Source: Membranipora membranacea (Eukaryota; Bryozoa; Gymnolaemata; Cheilostomatida; Membraniporidae). Taken from it: 64,000 nt of DNA. Of the stretch, positions 34,861 to 45,732 are shown piece by piece; positions within the stretch are counted from its first letter, which is position 1; each line of letters starts with the position of its first letter. A program made the translations under genes and the position numbers. A model generated the notes under the pieces. It was not told the DNA's origin. It worked only from the letters and a program-made list of their open reading frames with translations, and did not search any database. The stretch spans positions 5,783,501 through 5,847,500 of the forward strand of contig OU612070.1 in NCBI GenBank assembly GCA_914767715.1, given 5' to 3'.

Positions 34861-35754
34861 GGCTTTCAGTTTAGTGGATTTTGTGACTTGGGATGTTTAC
34901 TGATGGAACTTGGACTTTTGTCGTACAATTTATAACATTTATTGTCGAGCTTTACCGAGATTCACACCGTGAAATCTAAAAAGATTAACACAAACAATGA
35001 CTATTTATAAAAGCATTACACAGGTTCTCAAAAAGTTACCTTTATAGTGTTACTTTACAGCTTTTGAAATAAAGTGCTCTTTCCAAAATTTATAATAATA
35101 AGGTGTAAAATTAAGCCTTTGCACAATTCAAGGTATATTTATAATATAGTTAATCCTTGAATGAGGAATGCAGGTTGCAATAAAATGATAAGGTTAATAT
35201 TCATACCTTTTGCCTTTTTCCTCTAAACTGCTTTTGTATATACTATCTTGATCTAACTGATCTGAGTTCATAATAAAGTGAACTGCCTTCTTTCACATGT
35301 AAAATTACACTGAACCAGGATAAGTTCTGCCAGATATACAGGGAACACACCAACACAAAGACCAGGGCGGGCCCAAATCCCCCCCCCCCCCAGACCAATC
35401 ACGGACAGCCAACGCCCCATAAAGATGTTGGGAGGTGGCCAGAAGCTGTAACAAATACACTTCTCGACACAATACTGCACCCTGGATCCCCCGTTTGAAG
35501 AGTAAATTACTCTATTTTCCCCTGAAATTGGACTGAACCTAATCCTGCAGATGAGAGCAGTGACAACTTGTTTGGAGTTGAAACGAGTCTCCAGCTTAGG
35601 CTGGTACAACAAAGAAGTTTTAATTTGACACGTAATACACGGCTTTGTTATGTAACGAATTTTATTGTGTTTTGTTAAGCTGATGAGTTTCTTTACAGAT
35701 ATCATAGATCAGATCCACAGATCCTGAACAGAACTTAGTGGATATGACCAATTC

Positions 35755-35900
35755 AGAGACGACATGTTGCCAGAAGACAGCGGCAAGACTATTGGCGGCG
35801 GAATCCTGGTTTACATCGATGAAAAATGGTCATCAAATAATAAGACAATCTTCAACCACACTGATAGCAACATATTTGGAAAGACAACGGACTGAGAAGT
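35755..35900 (+). pseudogene. LINE endonuclease fragment
   Basis: One frame reads DDMLPEDSGKTIGGGILVYI followed by DEKWSSNNKTIF, like the middle of a CR1-type apurinic endonuclease domain. Only about 45 residues are present. Confidence 0.35.
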
Positions 35901-36655
35901 ATAATTCACTGAGAATGCTCGGAGTACCTATCAAATGGAAAAACTTGGATAATCCAAAAGAAACATTACTTCAATAGCCATATATAGCCAGACAAAAAGC
36001 GGTTACGGTAATGCGTGATCACACATTTATTGGTTGTAAAGAGTCTAACCACATGTCAGCACATGCATGGAATGAACATGTCATCAGTGGTTGCATACTG
36101 CAGGCTGAACAGTCTGTGATAATTTGCTATCTTAAAGTCTTCAGATGGACCAAAGCAATATGTCGATAGGCAGGTAGTTCTGCAGTAGTTATGCAATATG
36201 TTGACACTAAAAGAATTCATAGCTCTTCCGGGTAAAAATTATGTATAACTTAAGCTTTTTTTCCTATGTAGTTTCAAAATCTAGTGCTGTACCAGCGCAA
36301 CATGCTTCCACTTGTATGTCATTAAGACAACTGTAAGGGTTAATGGACTAAGTTATCTACTCTGTTCCTGGCACATAAAAGTATATTCATTTTAAATAAT
36401 ATGGAAATAATAAAAAAATTAACATTTTTTTAAGTTGTAGCATATTGCGCTAGTACGGCACTAGATTTCGAAACCTCATAGGCGCAATTGAGGAAAGCAG
36501 GAGGCAATTTCTATGAGCTATGAACTTTTTACGTGTCAAAATATTGCACAATTACTGCAGTCCTAGCTGCCAGGCTATGTATTGCTTTGGTCCTTCTATA
36601 GTCTTTAAACCACACACTTCTTTTCTCAATAGAAAGCCGTAGTTGAAGCTTACCT

Positions 36656-36780
36656 CTTTAATGATCTTTCCGACGATACTGATAGCCACTGCTCTTTCTT
36701 GTCCCCTGCGCCTATTTACATTCGTATTTACCTTCGCCGTCATAGTCTCCAGCACCAGCATCTCCTGCTGTGACTCGAGA
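36656..36780 (-). other. Possible first coding exon
   Basis: An ATG at about 36762 opens MLVLETMTAK and continues through NRRRGQERAVAISIVGKI to a good donor GAG/gtaagc near 36656. No downstream partner exon was found, so this is tentative. Confidence 0.2.
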
Positions 36781-37081
36781 GACTTGCTGGGGGGCTGGAG
36801 GAGATGACTGCTAGAAGGTAGTTCGTCCAGTCTCAAGCAGCGCGTACAAAGATGATGGTGGACAGTATTTGAGTGTGGTTTTAAATACTGGTCTGAGTGT
36901 CTGCGACTGGAGGAGAAGTGTGCTGGCTGGATGTCTTTGTTCGAGTCAACGCTGAGAGAGTAGAGGTAGGTTTAGCTTATGGAGAAGGCATGTGGTGCTT
37001 GTCGTTCGGTCTGTCCTTCTCGCGCCACCTATTTGACAATCTGCCTTTCTCTGGTCAGCCTCCAATCGACCACTGTTAGTG

Positions 37082-37405
37082 TTAGAAGCTGAATCCTAGG
37101 CGGCAGACGCACACTCTATCCCAGGTTGCACCAGTTTTTTTATAGCCAGTTGCCTTGACCTGCTCTGATGTTGTAAGAACATTTCGCCTGATCAAGCCAA
37201 GTGTGGAGTTTCCCTTAGCAGAGGTGCCACTGATATGGGCATTCCAGTTGATCTTTGTGTGAAGGGTCACTCCTAAGTATTTGATACTTTGGGCATCTGG
37301 GATCTCGGTGTTATGGAGATAAAGGGGTTTTTGTGTTGGTGGGCGTTTGCGTGAGAATGTTATTTTGTTAAAGTGTTTGTAAAGGATCAGGTTTTTTGGT
37401 ATCAT
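37082..37405 (-). pseudogene. CR1-like LINE RT thumb fragment
   Basis: ITFSRKRPPTQKPL, SIKYLGVTLHTKINWNAHIS and LGLIRRNV form the typical connection region after the RT catalytic core. It is interrupted shortly after and has no RT palm upstream. Confidence 0.65.
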
Positions 37406-37501
37406 TCTAGAGATCTTAGTCTAGTTTAGAACATTATTCTATGTTCAAAAGCAGTCTGTGGACTAGTTAAGACTTATTTGCCCTCAAAGTTGGGATGAGA
37501 A

Positions 37502-37573
37502 GGTACTAAAAAGGTACTATTTTTTTCCTATGGAGTTGTGATCACTTGTTGAAAATAGTACCTTTTTAATACC
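37502..37573. repeat. 22-bp inverted repeat
   Basis: 37502-37523 pairs with 37552-37573 with one mismatch and a 28-base loop. Both arms contain the word GGTACTATTTT or its complement. Confidence 0.65.
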
Positions 37574-38905
37574 TCAGATTATAATGGGAATATACAGTAC
37601 TTTGTAACTAAGGTGTATTGTTATGACACAGTGGTTTTGATATTCTGCATGTGATATCAAAACACACAGAATTTATCTATTGAATGAATGAGTGAATACA
37701 AGGCATTATTTATCTGTCCCATGTGGTTTAGCTGGTAAAATGGGATAGTGTATGACATTTCATAATACAATGACAAAGCTAACGATCTAAATCGAACATG
37801 GCAAAAAATTACAGCTCTAGTTCATCCGACAGTGAGAATGAAAATTACAGGGAGATTAACAGCTCTAGTGAGAGCAAGATTGAATATCATTTAGGAGGCA
37901 TTTAGGAGGCATTTGTAGCCAATCGACGTCGAGTCCATGTGATTATCAGAGGGAAAATATCTCTGAGGTAGTCACACCACTCAAGTTTAAATCTGTATGA
38001 TTTCGGCCACTGGAAATAACCCACAGTGCTTTGGCAGATACACCATTTTCTGTTAACCATGGTTACTGCTCTAGATAGAAATTGGCAATATAAAGGCAGA
38101 TCAATACATCGCTAAGTATTTCAAGGTTTTGTTTACATTAATAATATGATGAATAAATGAGATTGTGGCCGTGACATTCCAATCAAACTCCGTCTTCAGC
38201 CCCCATGAAAACCAGTGATATGCTTCAATTATTAGCTTCATGAATAGCGGCTTTCAATAGAATTTCAATGGAAGATACAAAATTTACACAGGTAGACTGT
38301 GTTTTTCTTCAAAATATGTATTTCCAAATCGCACAGAAATCTAAAATAAATTCTTTGTAAATCTCGACATTTCAGGCATTAGGATGATTTTAAAATCCAA
38401 AGCAATGATTAATACTGAGTGATTTGAGGTTTTGACAATCTTTTCAACAATTTTAGCAAATATTCTGATGTTTAAACACTCAAGGTTTTTTTGGATAAAC
38501 TGTGTTGTTTACATTGTTTAAAAACTAGAAATTACAAGTCAGAAAGTAAATTCAACTCAAAAATGTAAATGAATTTGACTGCCTCCTAAAGAGGAGTATT
38601 GATAATCGTGTTAGCAGTGGGATACCTGGAGAAACTTTCTATTTTTTCATTAGATCTTGTCCATCTGTGTGCATCACGGATACTCAGCACATCTTAACAT
38701 AGACTATCAATATTACTGACTGCAGCAGGTCTTATGAGAGCACATGTCACTGCACGCATCAGTCACTTAGGAAATTATTTGTCGAGCTTTTGAGTTAATT
38801 CGTCAGTATGGATCTGATTTGGGAGGCTAGTGTTGGGTAAATTGCAAGATTTGGTACAAACTATAAAGCATTGCATGGACCATTTTTGGGTGAATCTGAA
38901 ATAAG
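37574..38905. other. No supportable gene
   Basis: A 36-codon frame from ATG at about 37798 is Ser/Glu-rich (MAKNYSSSSSDSENENY) and ends at a TAG; a 12-base duplication lies just before that stop. Nothing else is recognised. Confidence 0.35.
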
Positions 38906-38999
38906 CAAGTACCGTGGCCCTGAAAGCCGGATAAAATTAAACTTATCTGCTGTGAATTTAATTTAAAAAGGCTTGAATTGAATTAAACATTTCAGTGAA

Positions 39000-39190
39000 T
39001 TTAATCAAACTTTTCTGCATTAAACTTTTCTGCATCAAACTTTCAAGTTCTGCATCAAACTTTTCTCTTCTTAATCAAACTTTTCTACTCTGAATTAAAC
39101 TTTTCTGTTCTGCATCAAACTTTTCTGTTATGCATCAAACTTTTATACTCTGCATCAAACTTTTCTACACAGAATCAAACTTTTCCGCTC
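39000..39190 (+). repeat. Minisatellite array, left TIR
   Basis: About ten units of 15-20 bases, each with (C/T)AAACTTTTC and usually ending TCTGCAT. Unit length varies, so the array has been drifting. Confidence 0.8.
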
Positions 39191-41139
39191 CATTGATATC
39201 AACCACCCTTTATACTATATATTACTGTATGCAGGTCCTCAGTCTACAAATTTGCCTCACAGAATATTTTGGTGCACTTTTTGTTAGAAGGAAGATGAAA
39301 GATGAGTAACCAGCTATCTTTGGGCATTCCCAGTACAAATATTTGTTACCATACATGCAGGTCTATTAATTAAGATTTGGTACCATACAGGCTGTTATCC
39401 ACAGCTTTATCAACTACAAGTTTTTAATCAGGGAATTTCAATAATACACAGGTATAAGAGATCAATACATTTATAGATATTTGCTGAATTTTCAAATAGC
39501 TTTGACAGCAAATGGAAAATCCTTACAAGTGGGATCTTTTGTCGTATACAGTCACAATGAAACTTCAATTTAATTTGTGGGCCTAACCACTACTCTTATC
39601 ATACTTATTTCGTTAGTCAGCAAACAAGCCTAGTTTTTGGGAACTAACTTTAATAGTAATTTATATTTAATTAATGAGGGTGCTGGTAGTTCCATTTCTG
39701 CAAGCTGGGCCAGTTCAGCAATTGTAAAACGTTAGCGACTTTTACTATACTAAGGGCAACAGCTTATCACCAGCCCTAGACTGACTAGACTAGCCACAAA
39801 TCTTCATTATACTATACAAGAAGGGAATTTTCATTGCTATATTACTAATGGTAAAGTCGTAAAATTTATTTTTCCACTCATTACCAATAATCGATTTCAA
39901 TTAAATTTCAATAATAACCAATATAGCATTTAAAAAAAAGAAGCAATGTATGGACATTGTTTTCTGCTAGCTTGACAATTTGAATTCTGCAGCAATCTAA
40001 GTGAGGTCACTACAAATAAATGGGCTTATGGTTTTGCTGGCCACAATCCTCACCGGAAAACCTTATTCATTCTGTTAGCACAGTCTGACCTAATACCACA
40101 ATGTCAAACAATTTGTCATACTTTTAATTGATACAAACATGACAATTCACACCAGTGGGTTGCTGCGCAACCACACAGGAGATAATAGTACATTGATAAT
40201 ATGGACAGGCTAAAATTGCAGTTCAAGAAAACATCCCAATACATTAGGGAAATTTACTGGGAGTTTTTACCTAGGTAATACATACAGATGTAATAAAAGT
40301 ATTCCAAGTGGTGCGGAGGTTTTTGCAAGGGCCAGCCTCTACTAGGATAATTATTTTGGTAAGAGCAGGTGTCATGAAATAGAATTGAATCCAGTCAGAT
40401 GCCAGCTCTTTGTTTTCTATGAGGTTTTATTGCTTTGCATCAGCAGAATATTATAAATTTTTGTTAGCAATATGACTCATACATACTCAGATTCATACAT
40501 GATAATTGCTTAGCTTCAGCTTATAGCCTAACGAAATTTGTGAAAGGATGGGTCCGAAGAGAATGTGGCTTTCTGTCTGTTGAGGCGATCAACAATTTCT
40601 ATGCTGATACACTTTTCACATCTATGTGCTGGACGGGTTTAGAATACAACACCCATGAATAAATAATAATCTGTCTAGAAAAGCAGACAGAGGGTCTCTC
40701 CGTATAAACTAGTTTAAATAGAGATTTCTTCCTTTTCATTTCAACAGTGAGATAAAAAGGGAAAACTGAAAACCCATGATCCCATAATCCCATCTGATTA
40801 TGGGATTAGTGTTTGATTTTGCTGTGACTCAATGAGATTCTATGTCAATTTCTCAGAAGTTGGATGATCTGAGTATATGTGTAAATCTTTTTCTGATAAA
40901 GCTGTTCAAAATGTTTGGGTGAAACGTATTGCCAATGCTGTGTGACTGTGGCCATGATAAAGACTGCCATGCAGTTCTATCAGAGACTATAGATAATACA
41001 TCTATAGTCTCTGGTTCTATTACAAATCATCAATGATGAATTGAAATGAAAGCTTATAATTGACAATGAACTATTGGTAGACTGAGGACCTACATACAGT
41101 AATATATAATATAGGGCGGTTGACATCAATGTAGCGGAA

Positions 41140-41280
41140 AAGTTAGGTTCAAAGTAGGAAAGTTTGATACAGATTAGAAAAGTTTGATGCAGAGTAGAAA
41201 AGTTTGATGCAGAGTAGAAAAGTTTGATGCAGAACAAAAAAGTTTGATGCAGAAAAGTTTGATGCAGAGAAGTTTGATTA
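41140..41280 (-). repeat. Minisatellite array, right TIR
   Basis: Seven to eight units containing AAAAGTTTGATGCAGA, the complement of the left array. Two 20-base units are identical, suggesting recent local duplication. Confidence 0.8.
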
Positions 41281-41873
41281 AATTCAATGAAATGTTTAAT
41301 TCAATTCAGGCATTTTTAAATTAAATTCACAGCAGATAAGTTTAGTTTTATCCGGCTTTCTGGGCCACGGTAAGCAAGGCTTTGTCAGCGGGAAGAATCA
41401 CTTGCTCCATTATAATCTTATTTTAACAGAGCAAACAAGCGCATCGGTCTGAAATGAAAATCACTCATTTTCATGCTTGAAAAACAGCGGACAGGGAATG
41501 CGTCAAAGTCATGGTCTTCTAATCCTTTCTTCGACATGGGCTCATAACAGATATAAAGGTTGTTTTGATTAGCGGTCTCAACTCATCAAATAGTGTGTAT
41601 ACAAATTATAGAACTTTCTTTTGAATTGAACTTTTATGTCATCAGACAGACTTGTGAGTGACTTTGTCATTTATTTGCAAAAGTTGTTATCTAACCACAA
41701 TAGTCACTAATATTACAGTATTTCCCCAATAACAGGCTCATCACAAATCGCCTGGACTAGTTGGGCGGTGCATGAGTAGGCAACTCAATGTTGTTAACTT
41801 ATAACCCCCAAACCTACCAGACCAAATAACCCTGATGACTAATTTTTATGCAAATGCATGTGTGATAGCTGTC

Positions 41874-44208
41874 TTAATCTGATTTCAAGCTCAAAAATGA
41901 TACCAAGAAACCTGTTCCTTTACATTCCCATTGTTCTAATCGGTTTAGGTCACTTTGCAGTGTCTGATGATTGTCCATGCAGTTGTAAAGGATCGTGTCG
42001 TCAGCAAATAGTCTGACAATGGATCCAACATTGACTTGAAGGTCATTAATATAGAAGAGGAACATTGAGGGACCAATTACTGAGCCCTGTGGCACTCGGG
42101 AAGTAACCAGAGATTCTGAAGATTCCTCTCCATCAACAACAACCTTCTGTGTCCTTCCTGTAAGGAAGTCATCTATCCATGCGGTCAGTTGGTAGTTGAC
42201 GCCATATCTCGCTAGTTTCAGTAGTAGCTTATGATGGTAGACTTTGTTGAAAACCTTACTGAAATCTAGTACACATGCTTTCATTTCCTTTGTCGAGTTC
42301 ATTGGTCATATCTGATACCAGTTCAATCAGTTGTTTCTCACAGCCGTGGTTTTTCCCTGAATCCATGTTGGTTTGTGTGAAACAGGCTACGGCTTTCGGC
42401 ATAGCTCATCAGTTGACTCGTTAGAATGTGTTCCATGATTTTGCTCACCAAGCAGGTGAGGCTGACTGGTCTATAGTTGGATATTAGATATTTTTCACTC
42501 TTCTTGAAAAGGGGACAAACTGATGCCTTTTTCCAGTCACTAGGAATTACATCTTTATCGAGTGATGTTTGAAAGAGTGTAGTAAGCGGGGCAGCTAGAA
42601 TGTTAGCAAGTTCTCGGAGTACTCTAGGGCTTATGCCATCTGATCCGACTAACTGTTTGTGTACTCCGTTCACATCTATTACTATATTTGGCATGGTTGA
42701 GCTGAGTGTGTCTTGTGTGTAATCTAGCTTCTCTGTTGGTTTAGAGAAGGCAGATACGAACTGATCATTGAGAATGTTTTCTTTTTCTTTCGCTGTCGTG
42801 ACCAGGATATTATCTCTCTTTAATGGAACCACTGTTGATACTGCAGCAGATCTTTTGTGCTTGATATAGGTCCAAAAATGCTTAGACAGTTCTTCTTTGG
42901 TTTTGTATGCATCCATGAACATTCTGTGTACATACTTGGCATGTTTTTTTCCGAAGGATCTTTTCTTGCAGCTTGTCTGTCATGTTGTATCCTTTCTCAA
43001 GGTTTAGAGATCCCCGCTTTTTACAGCGTTTGTAGAGGTATCTCTTCTTTTTGAGTAGTTGATGGAGGTCGCTGTCAAACCATGGGTGTGAGTCTTTACA
43101 CCTTGTTTGTCGTTTTGGTATAGATTGGTTTATTGCCTCAGTGACCTCATTCTTGATAGAGGTCCATAAAACGTCAGATGATGGAATGTATGCCTGTTCC
43201 AGACGGGCAAGCCGCGTGCCTAGGTACTCTGTCATCCGTTTCCGATCTGCTTTCCTGTACAGCCACATCTTCGGCTGTAGTGGTTTCCTGTAGTTTGGAC
43301 GTACATTCAGCTCTAGGAATACTACGTCATGGTCGCTTATTCCAGGTATTACTTTCACTTGTGTTATTTGCTCAGGGATGTTGGTGGCCACTAATTCCAG
43401 CGTGTCCAGCTGTCTGGTTGGTTCGAGCACACACTGACATAGTGCATAGTCGTCTAATAAGTCAAGAAACTCCATATGGTGTGTTGTGTATTGTGTGCCG
43501 GGCTTCAGTGTTATGTTGGACCAATCCCAGCCGGGGAGATTAAAATCACCACCAACTAGATTTTGGCCGTTTTGAGTTTAGCTTGGCAATGGAGTTTCTC
43601 AGATGACAGGTGAATGTTTTGTCGGCAACATTAGGGCGGAAGCATGATGCAACAAAAACGTTGCAGTCCTTTACATTGCAGTTTCACCCAGAGTATCTCT
43701 GCATTGGAGTTCACCTCCACCTCAGTGCTGACAATGGCAGAATTTACTGCTATCATCACTCCTCCATGACTACCTATCATTCTATCTCGTCGATGGATAG
43801 AATAGGAGTCGTATTATAGTTCTGCATTGAGGACTGAGCTGTTTAGCCAGGTTTCGGTCGCAATGATCACATCTGGCTTAGTAGTGTGAAGCAGATTGAT
43901 CCATTCTCCTTTCTTTCCAGTTAGAGACTGGCAGTTCAAATTACACTCGAATGATCTAGTTTAGTGCAATTTGCAGATGGAATTGCTGGGCATTTTATGT
44001 GATACCACACATCACAATTCTCACATAACACACCCTTCGTGCCCCAGTCAACTGGGTGCCTGCATGTGCCACACAAGTATAATGTACTGTTGATTTGATG
44101 AAGTTGTTCAGTGTGAGTACTATGGTTTGGTAGAGCAGGGAGAAGGGAAGTCATCTCCTTGGGTAGAGTCAGTTGTTGAAAGTGATTGCTGTTGTTGTTT
44201 GCCGCCAT
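41874..44208 (-). pseudogene. CR1-like LINE with N-terminal PHD finger, endonuclease and RT
   Basis: 44208-43936 encodes a PHD-type zinc finger (YLCGTCRHPVDW ... LCENCDVWYHIKC). 43930-43475, in broken frames, has endonuclease landmarks (KPDVIIATETWLN). 43475-42882 carries EN end and linker (VIPGISDHDVVFLELNV, then SHPWFDSDL). 42922-42338 has RT start blocks (PSDWKKASVCPLFKKSEK, NYRPVSLTCLVSKIMEHIL). 42302-41874 has ACVLDFSKVFNKVYH, PQGSVIGPSMFLFYINDL and catalytic LFADDTILY. Several frameshifts, one at about 42320, show it is inactive. It is nearly full length and ends soon after the RT. Confidence 0.85.
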
Positions 44209-44209
44209 C

Positions 44210-45690
44210 TTGAATTTTCTAAAATGTCACTGTACTATGTTGGATGTAGATTCCGGTCCTTAATTAATATGTGTGGGGGTTCCCCAGTATGGGTAAGGTA
44301 TTTGGGTAAAAGCTGTTCAATGTCAAAAGCCAATAAAGAAATAAAATCAGTTAAAAGTTTGGACTTTCTTTCAGATACTTTTTTAAAATCAGCTAGCCGC
44401 TATCAATGACAAGATCATATCGTCACAGTCAAAAAACCAGTCAACATTCCACCACATCTTTCATCATCTGTCACCAGGGTATCATTATAGATCGCATGTA
44501 TTCTTTTAATATACATATATCATCAAAAGACCAAATGGTAACTGGTGAACTGTGGAACCTCTATTTGCTTTTCGGTGATTTTGCTGGCCCATCAGGATGT
44601 GATGCTGTGAAAAGGAAGTGGAATAAGGTGCGTCAACATGCGTCAATATAAGCTCTGCGTTTGAAGTTGTCATACGAAGCAGACCTCGATCTTTTCCTGC
44701 TGACAGAACTCTATGGATTGAGAAAGATCGATACAATCTGGGTTTATTTTACAACAAAAAAGTTTTAGAAACAAAATACACAGCCTCATGGCTTCCCAAT
44801 GATGATGACGACTAAATTTTAGCCAGTCACTCATTTCAACTTTGTATCTTTTCAGAGAGTAATTGATATTAACAACACTGATCCATCATACCAGAGGCAG
44901 CGTGTCAGAACAGGGAGAAGTTCTGGAAGCTTAAGTCTGGGGCAAAACAGGCAGACGTGATCTGGAATGATCTGCAAAATAGGTGATGGACACTCTTGTT
45001 GCAGCAGGTGATCGATATTGGGTAAGTTATCAAATCATTGCAAGGGCACACAGTGAGAGTGTAACTTTCACCTACGACTACAATTTAGAGCCTCAAAACC
45101 AAGTTTCTGCCATCTGCAATTCATATTAAACAATTTAAACATGAGAACATATCGTTGTTGTTTGCTGAACCCAAGTAGGCAGGTCTGACGTAAACCATTG
45201 TAGAACCATCAAATCCAACTTACACAAGCTTTGGTTGGGTATGAATGGTTTCTTCTACAAAATCGGGAAAAATAAGGTCTATGCAAGCACTATGTTTGGC
45301 TAAATTATTTGTACTTGAGTTAACTGTGCACTACTCAAACGAGTGCTTGACCTCCAACATGTTTGAGGCCTCTAACCAATTTCACAAAGTTGCTTCCCTT
45401 GTCAATAGAGAAGACAACCAAGTAAGATTTATCTCATGGAATTACATAAGTAAATGGAGAAAATTAAGCATCAATTACATATACCCCTAAAGATCCTGGG
45501 AGGGCTAAAAAAGGAATTCTATAAAGCTCCCCCAATGGGACTCAATCCCGCCCTGGCCCTGCAATGAATAGCGATCGACCTAACCTATCGGCCCTAACCT
45601 TGGTGAGTTTCATGACATTTTATGGTGATATTGAACTTGACTTGACTTATGCAGATGTAGTCTGTTAAGACATCCTGAGAGCTTACAATC
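44210..45690. other. Mostly non-coding; weak Myb-like traces on the plus strand
   Basis: At 44535-44650 GDFAGPSGCDAVKRKWNKV, and then in another frame LSYEADLDLFLLTELY (about 44665-44715), look like parts of an invertebrate Myb/MADF-like DNA-binding domain of the kind carried by Harbinger-type elements, but order and frame are poor. Nothing else recognised. Confidence 0.25.
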
Positions 45691-45732
45691 ATTTATCACG
45701 TGTACAACACGCCTCCACTTCACTCTATCTTG

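Larger units (their letters stand above)
38910..41370. mobile_element. Non-autonomous element with long TIRs built from a minisatellite
   Basis: The left end (38910-39247) and right end (41077-41370) are inverted copies: both start (TA)CCGTGGCCC, continue through GCCGGATAAAA and ACTTATCTGCTGTGAATT, then pass into an array, and close with a shared TACTGTATG/GGTCCTCAGTCTAC segment. TAAGCAAG stands on each side (38902-38909 and 41371-41378). Depending on where the terminal TA is assigned, the target duplication is 6 or 8 bp. The 1.8-kb interior holds no long or motif-bearing frame. A hAT or related DNA transposon is the likely class. Confidence 0.75.

Noticed and set aside
35268-35705. 145-codon minus-strand open frame
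   Set aside because: Crosses a poly-C run that makes Gly-rich filler; no domain or splice signals.
38910-41370. CRISPR-like array, because of regularly spaced repeats
   Set aside because: Repeats are contiguous minisatellite units without unique spacers and lie in inverted ends of a eukaryotic transposon.
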